DNA from: Liolophura sinensis
Taxonomy: Eukaryota; Mollusca; Polyplacophora; Chitonida; Chitonidae
Reading direction: 5' to 3'
DNA: 64,000 nucleotides
Assembly (NCBI RefSeq): GCF_032854445.1
Contig: NC_088301.1
Location: forward strand, 15,002,281 to 15,066,280
Shown: in pieces, positions 46,753 through 60,280 of the stretch
How the letters are laid out: every line of letters begins with the position of its first letter
Numbering within the stretch: the first letter of the stretch is position 1
The notes under the pieces: generated by a model
Databases searched by the model: none
Seen by the model: only the letters and a program-made list of their open reading frames with translations
What the model was told of the DNA's origin: nothing
Position numbers and translations under genes: made by a program

Positions 46753-49169
46753 TAGAATTTTTGCGATTTTTCCTCGCCATACACGTAAAGCCTGAAAACG
46801 GCAAAGCTGGCACTAATCGCTGAGTCCATCGCGTCCTCCATCTTTAACACTCTGTAATTTATGCTGGGGGTGTGTTGCCTCTTAGCCAATGAGAGTCGTT
46901 AAAACTGCCGCCTTGTTCGTGTAAACTCGGAACCTATGTCCAACATTCCGGCTTCCTCATCGTCAAGCGGAAAACGAACTGTACTGTTCGCTACCTTCTG
47001 GGAAGAACAGTTCTACCCGAAATGTACGAACTGCACTTTCCAGTTCGGTTTCCAGCAGCAATTCTCCTCCTAACACAGAAGACTTTCCTCCTCCTAAAGA
47101 CAGAATATTTAATTGATATTCGAATTTTCGTCTCCTTTAACTATATATGAATTGCTATAAGCCCAATCGACTTATAATGCATTCCATGATAAAAAAACTT
47201 ACTAGGCATTTGTCCGTGAAGCCATGATACTTGCTTCTTACGCTCTCTTTCATGCCCATTGCTGTTGATCTTGTGGTTACAATGTGCATCGTTCTGAGTT
47301 GAACATACGTATTAGAGGTATAAATGAGACTATGAAGTCCGTGTGAAACATATTGTTTCCTGTGCACTACCATTGGCGTGACACTCCCAGATAATGGGTA
47401 ATACATGTACAATAAAATCCAAGGAGAGTTGCGAATCAATTGATGGTGGCAAAAGGACATACCCCATTGCTCTAGTGTTGTACAGTATACACATATTCAA
47501 TGATAGCTCGATCGTTGTGGTTTTTATTTTTAACATTCTGTTGCTGAATTTAAACAGAAAAGAGAGGGCTATATAAAGCATTATCCTACTGCCAAGCGTT
47601 TGCCACATTGACGACAAGCCTTACTGCATAATTAAAAGCATACAAATGTGCCTGGTACATTTAAATTGACCACATGAACTGGGAGATTCTTTCAAACTTC
47701 AACAAGGGCCTTAGGGTTATACATTCACACAGCGAGAAATTGCGATGGCTCCTTGGAGATCGAATTGATCTTTTACCCCAATCTGATTTGATACCCTTGC
47801 AAGCTTTCTACATTCATGAGAACGGTATCGACTTAACAGCCGTTGATTCCTCTAATCCCGTGTTTTGTATTAGGTGTGAGAGCAGAGGGCGGAATCTTGG
47901 TTGACCTACAGGACTGATAACGTGCCTACACAGAACGCACAAGGGTGAAATGCCGGGAAAAATTGCTGCATGCAGGCAAGAAATAATGACCGGGTCATTT
48001 GCTTGTCCTACACAATTTACTGTCACAGTGATGACAAATCGACATTACTACAGAAGCTCTGGCCAAAAGCAGAACTAGGTTAATGGGTATCTAGTCGCCT
48101 TATTAATTGTTCTCTTACCGCACATGCACTGAGAATGTTGAGTGTAGGCGTCTAAACCGGCATTCGTATATTAATCACTTTAATCACATAATGGACATTC
48201 CGTGTCAATAACCCTAAGGTCAATTTCCAAACCACGTTCAATGCAAATCCAACAAGAACTATGTCCATAAATTCTGAAATTAGAACACATCCGTGTAATG
48301 AACACCACATAATAGTTTCCAATGAATAAGATAACACATGAAACTCGATGTCAGATCCCCCGACGCACGAAGGGAGAGAAGAAAAAGTGAAAATGGCAAA
48401 AGTTGTACATACCTATGTGTAAATATTCGTGTATATCGTTAGGGGAAAAATGACTCTAGGTAATTACATTGTAATATTAAACTGATATGGAGGATATCCT
48501 ATTGAATATAGCAAGCACCAAGGTTCAAGCAAATTTACTAAGGCAGTTATGGTAGAATGACGTAATGTATACAGATTGTGTACATATATTGTATCTTCTT
48601 GTGGCAGAGCAAGTCCATGCCGCTAAAGTGCCACCGTCACTGAACCATCACGCCGAAGACACCAGACATAACACCCCACCCAGTCACATTATACTGACAC
48701 CGGATCAACCAGTAATGTTTCCTTGCTCTTACCTCTCACTGCAGAGCGCCAGTGGAGACAACAGCAAATAGTGTACTGTTTATTGTTAGCTAGTAATGAC
48801 TTTAAACTACACTTGTAACCATGTTTTGATGTAATGCACAGCAGACGCTGTCTCTTTCTCCAGGGAGACCTTTTACAATAGGTCGTCATGCTCAGGGAGA
48901 CACATGTGTCAAACTCTCATTCAACAGCACATGGTTTACACATTTCTTTGAAACCATTCTCATCCCCAGTTACACCATCAGTGGACTGGCAGTTGCATAA
49001 GTTCTACCGAGATCATATCAATGGTTTTTGCTCACGACAGTGTTACAAAACCTGCCGGAAAAGAAACGGATAGTTAATCGCGATTACAATAGCGGAATTG
49101 CATGATGGAACAATGCGATGGGGACATACTCACCAATGAAAATTTATATAATGGAAGTTTTACTCTGAT
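46753..49169. other. No recognised gene; one GC-richer patch
   Basis: At about 46,780-47,100 the sequence is richer in GC and contains AGCCAATGAGAG, a CCAAT-like motif. It could be a promoter or exon but has no other support. The remaining 2 kb show short open frames, the longest being 101 codons on the minus strand near 47.2 kb, without recognised motifs. Confidence 0.35.
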
Positions 49170-49240
49170 TATTTGATTGATTGGTGTTTTACGCCGTGCT
49201 CAAGAATGTTTCCCTTATACGACGGCTGCCAGTATTATGG
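49170..49240 (-). mobile_element. S1 SINE, 3' end, reverse
   Basis: ATTTGATTGATTGGTGTTTT, ACGCCGTGCTCAAGAATG, CTTATACGACGGC and CCAGTATTATGG mark a 5'-truncated S1 copy. Confidence 0.8.
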
Positions 49241-49399
49241 CAATAGGCCTTCTCACGCACAAAAGATTTTTAGATAGGTTAAAGACAGCGCATACGAAAC
49301 AGAACAGTTAGAAAGGTCCAAGAAATAGGTAACATCACAAGGTAAATCAAGGCTGTGTCATTTTACCAGGCCAGCACGTACGGCCACAAAACGCTGAAT

Positions 49400-52300
49400 G
49401 TTAAATGTCAGTTAAATGCCTATCCATACGTTAATTCAAAACATCAGCTCATCACTCCGGCTCTTCATCACCCTGTCTGAAAAATGCACATTCACGGCAT
49501 GGCGCGAGATTATAACTCTCTTCCTGCGTTACATGAAGGCATTGCTTTATTATCTTGTCATGAATTGGCTGGAAAAAAGTCCTTCTCGGCCATCGGAAAT
49601 TCCTAATTTCACGGCCTACATTTTTTTGGTTTCCTGTTACATATGTTTAGGGCTTTTTTTCTGCAACACCATCACTTTCTAAACTCTTGAAATATTAATA
49701 TTATGAAATGAGATAATAATTATATTCAACCTTTTTGTTATACATAGCTTTAAACGTCTTACACCAGACCTCAGACAATGAATCAAGCTGTGGGCTTAAT
49801 CACTGGCTATTCAACAAAAGCATAATGGATTTTTTTAAGGATCACCAGGGTCAGAAGTGCTAGTAATTTTAGAGAAGTATTCAGTGCTACCAATTACACC
49901 AGTGACAGGCACAAGAGATTGATCACAAACAGTTACGATACAGTCAAGTTTCAGGGAAATGTTATTTACATTTGTCTGGATAAGACACTAAAGAATGGAC
50001 AGAAAGCAACCCTGGCAATAATTTTCGTGTGTTTTATCTGGAGAGTGTGGAGCGAAGACACTAGAGTTGGCTCAATAGCTAAACATCAGACACATACCTA
50101 TGGCATAAAGCAACACATTCTTTTACTGACTAAAAAGAGGAGGACAAAACATGGGCAGTTAATACCAAAGAGCTCTATTCCAACAATCTTATGATTAATC
50201 GGAACATGTATGGAACAGCAAATGTTTTATTCTTTCCAATTTTCCACTTCACAAAAAAAAAACACTTGGAGGTGTTTGTGAAAGTTATAGGGTTACAATA
50301 CAGGGAGTACAGGCAAATCCATGGAAGAGACAAGCATAGATGTATGTCTTAATGCATTCTCCGTCATTGCTGCAGGTATAAGTGAAGTGTTGTGCTTGTA
50401 ACCGAATTTATTGCTTCCAGACCTATCATTAAAATGCACAGATGATTTATTTGATCAGGTTTTTTGTATTAGGTTACGTCATATTTACTGGTGGTGTTTT
50501 ATCAGGACTTGAACACTCTGATTTCTCATAAATATCAGTGTGAGTGAACTCACTTATCATTCAAGTGGTGTCTTCATACCTTACTGGCCTAAAACATTAC
50601 CAATTTTATCAAGGTAAGAAACCTTTTCACAATTCTTGAATTTTAAGGTTCTGAGGGGGCTCTGGTTTTCTGTCTCTGTCGTCTTTGAACTATAGGAAAA
50701 GACAACGAATTCAGAAAACGTGTGAGTTAGTGGGAAGTGTAATTCTGGAATAGATACGTGTAAAACAGGTAGGCGTAAACATGTACCAGGCTACAGAACG
50801 GGTCGTCAAATATGTTCATGTCTAAAGCTAGCGCGTAGCGATACTTCCTGAGATAAAACATTATGGTAGCATGTGCCGTGCAGTATACAAGCTTTTTACA
50901 ATTTCGGTTAAAAGATGATCTCACATGAATGAACTTAAATATGATTTGTCTATCAGATAAGAAGAGGCCATTGACTTTTCCAGTCTGCCGCTGACGAAGA
51001 CAGATGACGTGCTTTATACACACCAATGCCTCCATGTGTCGCGAGTATCGCAGAATTGGGAGTAATTCATCTGTTGTTAATTTATCTAACAAGCCATTTG
51101 CTAGTAATCCAATATTAAGAAAAAACTAAGCGGTTTCAAGACATGTATGGCAGATTAGGTTAATATCTTTATTTTTAATAGAGAGGATAAAAAACCAAAA
51201 GGTGTCGCTTTTATCTGTCAGAAGTCTATTTTGAAGTCAGATGTCCGTGTTGGCACTACCAGATCTGACCTCTGAGGTACACGTGTAATGAAGGGCATTG
51301 GCATCAATTGTTTGGTTCGCACGGTTTAGGCTGCTTCCTGGCTGGCTAACTTATGTTTATTATTAAAATCCTACTGTGCTACAGTAATCTAGGATCAACG
51401 ACCTCTTTAAAATACACCAGTTAGACGAACGCGTTGTAAAAGGCAGGCAGTCGAGTTACATTTCTGAGTGGACAACTCGTTTGCGACTATTTTCCTAAGA
51501 AACGTCACTCTCATGACCGGTAAGATAATCGGTAGTGGTACAAGAAATTCATGGGGTATCTATTAGCTTACACTAATTCGATTTACATGACGAGCTTATC
51601 CATAGAGCAAAAATGAAAATTAACCATTAGACGATGCGGCGATGTAGGAAGGATACAGAAGGGGAAAGGTAGAAAAACATCTACTAAATTTTTGACATCG
51701 CTCCACGTCCGATTTTCGCGCCAAGATCTTCATGAACCAAAAAGCAAATTTGTATATACATGCATCTTATCAAAATCTGTCATGGGCAGAAAGAAAAACC
51801 ATTGGCATTAGAACTCATCCGAGAACGACAAATCCTGGACATATACATCCTGGAGACAACCTACAAGCCCATCATTCATTAGGGTGTTCCCAAGGGTCCT
51901 TGCAGGTTTAGGTGATGTTATATTTAGCTGAAACGTGTACGACGCTGTCTAAATGTAAAGGTCACGTTTGCCTTGGAGAAGGAATCAATGAGAAACTTTT
52001 CTCTCTGATGATCCATCATGCCACGAAGTGGCTTACTTATTAATACACTCTATACTCTATCCGGTGCCCTGTCTGTTCAAATTGAACAAAGCAAAGGCTC
52101 TTGATTCTGAGAACCGGCCCATGCCCAATAAGGTTGGATTTGGATTCGAGGAGTTGGATTTAGCCGTTAAGTCATGAAGTTTGTGAGGTACCTGGCTTAC
52201 AGCTGTTATGGGCAACACATTTTCCTCCAGCATTAAACCTGAAAATTCAGCGGTAGAAGTTTAAGAGCCAAAAATCCCCGGATCTGGCTGCTTTTAGGAC

Positions 52301-53900
52301 TTGGTGACAATAGGCCGTCGCTGATGTCCTTGTGTCTGCTCAGTCCAATGTTCGTGGCCGATCACTTGGCTTCCACCAATATTGTGTACATATATAATCA
52401 TCAAGGCTGCACACTCAGATGTCTGTAGCTTCCAAGGTTTACTGGTTTACACCGGACATTCTTGGTTAATCCACTCATAAAATAATTACCATTCTTAAGT
52501 ATGGAGTTAAGCAACCAACAAAAAATTATAAGGAATGCAAGAAATAAAAACCAATCAGGTAAAAACATCAAAATACCATTTTCTATTAAACTTTGTCACC
52601 AGGCACTTATGTATAACCAATGTTGCGCCTATAGCAAAATTCAACTTTTAATGCCTCTGTAGTTCACCTTCTTCAGGCAAACAGCATTTAATGGTATTTT
52701 TTGTTGACACATCTAGCGAGGGTGTCTTCCTTTATATGTAGACAAACAAGAGGCGTAGATTTCAGATTGTCCAGGCGGGTCAATACACCAAAGGTTATGT
52801 CCTTGAACCTATACTGAGAGAAATAACTGGAAAATAAGATTCCAAAACAGCCTTAGTCTTCCTTCACTGCTTGATGTGATCAGACGAGACTGATACGAAT
52901 ATACTCTATAGATACAGAGTGGAGACCTCAATATTTTGGAGACGATAATGAACTGTGTTCTAGTGAAAAGTTTTCCCCTGCCCAGGGCTTGTTATTGACC
53001 GGCTGTGTAGAGCGATGTGCTTCTTGAATCCCACCGATCGAGCCATCTTTGAGTCGTCATAGAAGTTAATGATCTGGCCGACTCACCTCTGGTTTTGGAC
53101 TGAGGCAAACATCATGCCACTAACAGGTGAACCTTCTAGTAAGAGTCACGTCTCGATTTGCTAATCAGCCTCCCTCATTCTACATGCATTCCCCAACCCT
53201 ATCAAACGAGTTTCGCCACGATGGGAAAGACTAACGTAATACGACAAGAACTGACTGACGATATATTAGACTTGAGGATAACGCGACGGTTGATATAAAT
53301 CGTTAGTCTATCCATTCTGCCTTGATTTGAAGTGGATTTTTGTGGGGACGTGGTAAATCCCTGAAGCATGACACGTAAATTGAAGAAGCCAAGTTAAGGA
53401 TGCTTGCCTACTTTCATGCTGTATAATTAAAGACGTACAGCATCGAGAGTAAAACCAGAGCAGCGACGACAGTCTGGATAGTTGGCAAATGCTCACAAGT
53501 AGCCGTTGAAAGTTGACCTTATTCAATCTTTATTCTTACTGTTCAGGTAAATTCATAATTAATAGCAATTTACAAGCCCCCTATCACCATGCCATAAGCA
53601 GAATTAGGGGGGAAATGCAGTGATGTTAACAGCAATTTACTAGACGTCGCTGGTCTAGAATTACCCGGAATCCTATGTTATCATCACATCTAACATACAA
53701 TCACATAACTGGTGGGATAGAGGGAGAAAGACTAAGCTGTTGAAATATAGGTAAGAGTTGGCTGGTTAGTCTTACATCATCAGTCTATAAGAGGTTGGAA
53801 ATTCAACAAATATTCCATTAACTATTCTCTTGATAACCCCGGGTTGCATTCGATTCTACGATTCTTCCTTGGTGATTCCGATGGAAGAATCGTTGTGTGT
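49400..53900 (+). repeat. Tandem duplication unit D1
   Basis: Matches D2 in the same order: TCAAGCTGTGGGCTTAA (49,787; 54,363), AAAACATTATGGTAGCATGT (50,856; 54,736), AAGTCATGAAGTTTGTG (52,170; 56,460), GATACAGAGTGGAGACCTC (52,913; 56,979) and TGCATTCGATTCTACGATTC (53,846; 57,614). The offsets drift from 3.8 to 4.6 kb, so many insertions and deletions separate the copies. No conserved reading frame was found. Confidence 0.75.
53423..53705 (+). repeat. R2 repeat inserted in D1
   Basis: ACGTACAGCATCGAGAGTAA through CATCACATCTAACATACAA matches R2 at 6,671 and 60,003 over about 280 bp. D2 has no R2 at the homologous position (near 57,390-57,480), where a different segment of about 95 bp lies. 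This supports R2 as a mobile sequence. Confidence 0.7.
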
Positions 53901-55041
53901 AGCTTGCTTTGTCAGAGTTGCATCTAATTTCTCTGATCTCGATACTTTGAGTGTCTCACCATGCATTGTTTTTTTTAATTGAAATGTTATTTTTTGTACA
54001 TTTGAATCAAAGTGCAATTGAGATATGCGTGCATGTTAGTTAGTATGCATTCGATATGGAAGTTAATCACGGACTAACAGATTAATGTTTAAATTAAACC
54101 AAATGAATAACTATAGAAAACTATATATATCAGCTGAATCCACTATATACTTCCGTAGTCTAACATCTATGGTGTTACATTATTTGTAAATCTGAAGGAT
54201 TCAAGGAAAGCACTGGAGTTCCAAATTTCAGGGTATACATTTTTGCCCGTGTCATGTATGTGTATAGCCTGTTCTTCAGCGCTATCACTTATCTTTTTGA
54301 TCTTAATACAATATTAATGTGTCTTTTAAAGGCCTCAATTACAACAAGCCTCACGAATAACTCAAGCTGTGGGCTTAACGCCTAGCTATTCGTCGAAAAC
54401 AGAAGTGTTTTGTTCAAGTGTCAGCGAGGTTAGAAGCCCTGTTGCTGTCCTGGCAATTTGAGTGTTAGGTTTCATAGCTGTACACAGTCCTTTTTAACCC
54501 AGTGCCAGGTATTATATCAGCATTCAAGTTTTGACGATAAATAGGAAAGTAAGAAGGTAAATCCCAAACCTCGAAAACAAAGTAAACACACCGTATGACT
54601 GAGTGGGTAGTATAATACCGGAGTGACACATAACATCGCAGAGCACATTACCAGGTAATTTTATATATAACTATGTAGACTCCCAAAAATGCGTGTCTAA
54701 AGTCAAATCCCTATAGACTGGATAGTTCCAGAAACAAAACATTATGCTAACATGTGCTGTGCAGTGTACAAGCAGTTTCGGTTGAAACATTATCTCACAA
54801 GAGCTTGAAAGTGGTTTGTTTGTATAAATGTTACATTAATACTAAGTGACAAGACGCCATTGACTTTTTACACTCCTTCAGTAACAAAAACATGATGTGG
54901 CTTATGCGCGACAAACGCTCAAGTAACAATAGTGTATGCACAATGGGCAGTAATTGATCGGTTGTCAATTTACACAACACGCCACTTGCTTGTAATCCTA
55001 AACTGGTCATGAGCTTGATGGCTTTTAAGACTTCTTTACAA

Positions 55042-55191
55042 TTTATATTCTATAGACATCATCAGGATATCAGGCATTGATATATACGTACGCAGAGCCC
55101 ATTTTTGTGCAAACACAGACATCTGTCTCCAAAGGAGGCCCCTGACAGACAATAGCTTGGTTAGTTTTCGATTATGTCTATAGAATATAAA
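55042..55191. repeat. 150-bp segment bounded by a perfect 18-bp inverted repeat
   Basis: TTTATATTCTATAGACAT at 55,042-55,059 is the exact reverse complement of ATGTCTATAGAATATAAA at 55,174-55,191. The arms are separated by 114 bp. No target-site duplication is evident next to the arms. It may be a small MITE, a hairpin or a chance palindrome of AT-rich sequence. Confidence 0.8.
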
Positions 55192-56029
55192 GTTCACAAG
55201 AGGAGTTAGTGGACCTTTTCTTATTAGATATGACATGATTGAGGTGAAAATGTTTCGAAGACCACGAGCAAGAAGTCTTTCATTCGCACAATTTACGCTG
55301 AGTCGTGGATGGGTAACTTATTTTCATAATACAATCATACTTCCGTGCTTCCGTAATCAAAGATCAATGACCTCCCTAAAAAAGATCAATTAGACGGACA
55401 CGTTGTGAAAGAACGGCAATGAAGTCAGTTCGGCAGGGGCGACGATGTTGTCTTTTCTGTTACACATCTGAGAAGACAGATCGTGTTCAACCATTTTCCT
55501 TACAATAGGGAGGCCACGCCAAGTGTTGATGAAATCCACAAGATTCTCGCAAATACACTTTTTCCGACTGCAGGTGTCAATAAACGATCGACATCATCCC
55601 TTTTGTTAGGTCAGGCGGTGACAAAAAAGTTCGTGGAATGTCTATTACCTTCCGCTGATCTGATTTACAGGATAAGATTAGAGACAAGGCTCGTCCGTCA
55701 AAAAACTGGAAGTTTATTCAGCATACAAGAGTCGGATATACTAACACACTGAAAGAACATCCAATACATATGTATAGCCGACTCTTGGAAATTACTGGTT
55801 CAGATGTGTAAATATGAACATCTTACAAACAGATGAAAGCATACAAAGTTCCAGTTTAGCCCTAAAATGTTGTTGTTTTTTTACACCGTTCCACATTCGA
55901 TTTCAACGCCAAGACGTTTTGGAACCAAAAAGCAAATTTGCATAAAGATGGAATTTAGCTCAACATGCATGACACTGCCAAGACGTAAATAACACATTTC
56001 CTCAGGGAAAGAGTCAATGGTAAAATTTG

Positions 56030-56140
56030 CAGCTTGTGGTTGGGCGGGGGTCTCTCTGGGCTCTGTCTAGTTTGCTGGTCGATTATACAATGTTTTTGGA
56101 ATATGGCGAAAAACATCAATCAAATAAGTAAAATAAATAT
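56030..56140 (+). mobile_element. S1 SINE, strongly diverged 3' part
   Basis: GGGCTCTGTCTAGTTTGCTG is followed by TTGGAATATGGCG, AAACATCAATC and an AAATAAGTAAAATAAAT tail. The middle is deleted. Confidence 0.65.
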
Positions 56141-57670
56141 ATATTTATGTCTTGATATGTTTTGAATACCGAGAATTATGACTACAAGACTACAACTTAT
56201 TACATATGTACTGTATGAACGGAGAGGTGTTCATACAAGCAATGCGCATTTTTTGGTTGGTTCGAAATAATATTGTTTAAATCAAATCAATTGGAAGTTT
56301 TCTTTCCGGAAATCCATCAAGCCACGAAGGGGTGACTTACTTATTAATACGGCCCATACCTTACCCGGTGGCGTGTCTGTTCAGTTGAACAAAGCGTAGT
56401 TCTTGTCGCCGAGGATCGGCCAATGGCCATTGGGATTGACTCCATTGGCTTTGATTTTTAAGTCATGAAGTTTGTGGGGCATCTGACAAAAGGCTGTGGT
56501 TTACTATGGGCAACGCATTTTCTCCCGCCGTAATCCTAAGTCTTTTGCGGTGAAAATTTATAAGCCAGCATTCCCCCGCTTGTAGGGCTTGAACAAAAAG
56601 CCGTCTTTGGCACTCTTTGTCCAATCAAACGTTCGTCAAAGGGCACTCGGGTTTCATAGATCCATAAAATTGTATGACATTGAGCAACGACAGCATGAAA
56701 TAAAATCCAATCAGTTAAATACATAAATCAAGAGCAACTAATCTTTCGCTAATCATGCTTGTATGGCCTATGTAGTACCTTTAGCAAAACGCAACTTGTA
56801 ATGCCTGTGGAGTCCATCTCTTTCAGATAAACACAAAATCGTGGATATATTGTTCCTTGGTTCGTGAACATATCTTGCGAACCGTTCTTCTGAGCATGTA
56901 GACAAACTGGAGGCGTAGATTTCAGATTCCGTCTAGGTGGATCAATACACCATCTGATGAGATTGAAAATAGTTCGTAGATACAGAGTAGAGACCTCGAC
57001 ATTTCGGAAACCATAATGAACTGTGCTCTTGAGAAAAATTTTCCCTGCCCAGGACATGTTAACAGACGGCTGGTGCAGAGCAGTATGCTTCTTGAAAACC
57101 AGCGATCGAGTCATCTTTGAGTCGCCATAAAAGTTAAAAATCTGGCCGACTCATCTCTAGTTTTGACTTAGGTCAACCTCCATTCCACTAACAAGGCGTA
57201 CCACGTGTCTATTTGCTTATCAGCTACCATCTCTCTATTTCCCAAACCTATCAAACAAGGTTTGGACGGACTAACGTAATACGACAAGAATTGATTGACG
57301 ACCGGCAGGCCACGTTAGTTCTCATGCCTAAAGTCCCCAGGCATGACAGGTAAATTGAAGAAGCCAAGTTAAGGATGCCTGTCTCCTTTCATACTGTAGC
57401 TGGTGTTTATATAATTCTTAGGCTTCATTAAGTCGGACAATACACTCCTTGTGAATACATATAGCCATGCTAAGTAGTTTCTTGAATGGGTAGAGAACAA
57501 CTAAGCTGTTGATATATAGGTCAAAGTTAGCTTGTCAGCCTTATGTCATCTATCCCTAAAAGGTTCGACCGCTATCAAATGTTACACCGTCCCTTCATAA
57601 GATAACCCAAGATTGCATTCGATTCTACGATTCATCTTGGGTGATATGAATCGATGGAACAATCTTTCCA

Positions 57671-58096
57671 ATGTAGTAGATCGGTCTCTGTGTCAATATA
57701 TGAGATATATATATGTACCTTAACCTTGGGCCTGAAAAATCTTCACGGAATGAGAGTTTAAATTTTGAATGGGATGTGATGCCAAGATTATCATATGTCT
57801 TTACGGAATATTTTACTTTTGTTACCAGCCTTTTTCTAAATAAAACTTAATCACTACATAAATTCAAACTTAATCACCTAGCTAGTTAGTTGAAATGGAT
57901 GTCCCAGGCGTCCGATTTCTTGAGTGAACAGGCCGGACCAACACTTATCCAATGCTCGGGTGACTACACAAAATACACCTAGGACGTGTTGATTTACTTT
58001 CAACTGTTTTGACATCATCTTCATATTTACGAATATTTCGATTACACCTACAGTTATTTATTTTGTTTATTTATTTATTTTTTTTGCTTTACTGTT
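57671..58096. other. No recognisable feature
   Basis: Unique AT-rich sequence between D2 and an S1 copy, ending in a TTTATTTATTTATTTTTTTT run that may be part of the S1 tail. Confidence 0.4.
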
Positions 58097-58222
58097 CTAT
58101 TTATTTATAAGTGTTGTACGCCGTACTCAAGAATCGTCCTCTCATACGAGGGCTGCTTGCATTATCGAGGGAGAAATCGAATAGAGCCCAGAGAAAACAA
58201 ACATTCACGGATTGTTGGCTGA
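58097..58222 (-). mobile_element. S1 SINE, 3' part, reverse
   Basis: ATTTATTTATAAGTG, TACGCCGTACTCAAGAATC, CTCATACGAGGGCTGC, GGAGAAATCGAATAGAGCCC and ACATTCACGGATTG follow the reverse S1 order with substitutions. Confidence 0.75.
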
Positions 58223-59687
58223 GTTTAGTATGGACTCTTCGCGTAATATAAATTACCCAAGGAAATCCCAACCATCTTTTCCGATTATAGCCAAACATAA
58301 TTATGCTTGCTGTCAGGTCATGTATGATATGGATCAGATCTCATGAAGTTTAGTGTGATTTTCACACAAAGACAGAAAACAAAGCAATAATAAACAGCAA
58401 ATGTGCAATTAGTTAAACTGGGATCAATACATTGGTTTAGAAATCTACAGGATATATCACGGATGTAACACAGTATTATTCGTTAACCTACACAGTATGG
58501 CCTACATACAATTGAATTCTAGTTTGCAAACGGGTTTATCGGATGTCCACTCTACACAAGCATTATCAACCAATACATTGAGATAGTACAAACGTGAATA
58601 CAGCCAAGGAAAAGTAACTAGGACTGGGGTTGCCACGCGTGGAATGAGACGCACTGTTTGACCAGAGCGCTTGTGTCCAATCCGCGTCATCCAGTAATGC
58701 AAAAGATCCACGGAATAATCTATGCGAATAAGCCGCAAGCATACTGTCATTCGCACGAACGGCAAGATGATATAGTCCATGTGCAAACAATTACCGGTCC
58801 AAAACAAGGGTGGCGAAATATAATCACAGACAAAAATGAACCAAATGCCTTGTCACAGTGAAGATATTCGCAGTCACGATTACGCCTAGTATAAATATTG
58901 TTGTTTGCAGGCCCAGGTCCGGAACTTAATATCGGGTAATTATTTGTCGAAGCTGAATAAGGTGACACTGCAACTTTTTATTTGCAATATTCTGCCAGTG
59001 ATATCAAAACATGACAATATTGTTTTAAGAGCGTTCACGCGCGGGCAAAACCTCTCCAGTGCGAAAGCCAATATTGATTATGGCCACCGTATAAACATTC
59101 CACCCAAATTAACTCATTTTTGTTTTATTAAAGCAACGGGGGAGAGTGGTTGGAACAATAAAACTAATTTTACAAAACAACTAACTCGATTTCTAATAAA
59201 ATCTTCTATAAAGGGATGAGTGAAAACCGGGCGTTATGTACACGTCAGTATCTTCATGATAATGTTGCAAGATTTTCAGACGCACTTATGACAATTTCAT
59301 GCACGCAGTGGAAATGATCTTTTGTATTAAGATAATATAACATATATCTAGGCGTGATAGTTTCTTCTAGATTTTATGTAAAAAACGAGATACCCATCCC
59401 ATTTAAAACAGTTATCGACGAGCTATAGAAAATACAGTATTATACCCTTGTCATCGTGGCTCTTAATTGCTCCTCCACAGATTTCTTGTTGATTTTAAAC
59501 CATCAGACGCAGGCACTTGTTTTCCCTGAAAGCCGCGTGGTAGGAGAAACCGGGTAATACTTTAGATCTGTGGCGAGCCGTGTTAATTCTTAATGAAAAC
59601 TATTGTTAGAGTCTCAAAAATATTTTTGGCAATTAGCAGTAAGCTTTTATATTTGTTCGCATGATATTCACATGCCTGCTGTCAACC
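58223..59687. other. No recognised gene
   Basis: Open frames of 101-104 codons occur on both strands (58,502-58,807 minus; 58,905-59,219 plus) without known motifs. GGTAGGAGAAACCGGGTAA near 59,539 may be a tiny S1 remnant. Confidence 0.4.
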
Positions 59688-59835
59688 AATATTGACGTTT
59701 CAGGTCAATAATCGCAACAAGGCAGATTCCAAAAACGATGTTTAACACAAACTACCAAAAATCTAAGGAAGTAAATGAAGTCCAAAAAACATGTAACAGT
59801 TTTTAAATCATGTTGGAAAGATACTCAAGAGAAAT
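59688..59835 (+). repeat. R1 repeat, 5' part
   Basis: GACGTTTCAGGTCAATAATC, GATTCCAAAAACGATG, TAACACAAACTACC and ATCATGTTGGAAAGATAC match the first part of the R1 copy at 63,035. It is truncated at its 3' end and followed by AT-rich DNA. Confidence 0.6.
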
Positions 59836-60002
59836 CTAGAAATGAAAAATAATTTAAAAAAAGACAAAGATTAATTTTTATTTTTACAAAAAAAATGAGC
59901 TTTATTAAACAGAAATATAAGGCAAATAACTTTAACTTGAGCAGGTCAAGAAAAAACTTTTGAATATAGTCAGCTTAATTAATATAATATGTAATTAAAA
60001 AT

Positions 60003-60280
60003 AATTTAAGACGTACGGCATAGAGAGTAAAACCAGAGCACTGACGACAGTGTGATATCTGGAAAATGGTCTCACGACACCAGTCTCGGGATTTTATCCT
60101 AATTGTTTATGTAAATGTATAACTAGTAGCAAGTTACACGCCCTCTACAAGCATGGTTTCATCATAATTAGGCAGAAAAGACAATGCAGTGATACTAATT
60201 GCAATCCATCAGACGTCACTGGTCTAGAATTACTCAAACTGTTGTGTTGTTATCACATTTAACATACAACCATATTAAAA
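60003..60280 (+). repeat. R2 interspersed repeat, full-length type
   Basis: ACGTACGGCATAGAGAGTAA, GACGACAGTGTGATATCTGG, AGACGTCACTGGTCTAGAAT and TTATCACATTTAACATACAA follow the R2 order. The AGACGTC-type segment is shared with 53,650 but not clearly with 6,900. Confidence 0.7.

Larger units (their letters stand above)
54140..57670 (+). repeat. Tandem duplication unit D2
   Basis: The second copy of D1, in direct orientation (landmarks given there). It carries an 18-bp inverted repeat pair at 55,042-55,191, an S1 fragment at 56.0 kb and a possible S3-like 3' fragment near 56,640. The 89-codon frame at 55,483-55,752 is not open in D1. Confidence 0.75.

Noticed and set aside
46780-47100. GC-richer patch with a CCAAT motif as a promoter or first exon
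   Set aside because: No TATA box, open frame or splice site supports it. Composition alone is too weak.
55036-55236. 66-codon minus-strand frame with a protein-like composition
   Set aside because: It covers the 18-bp inverted repeat and has no recognised motif; the D1 unit has no equivalent.
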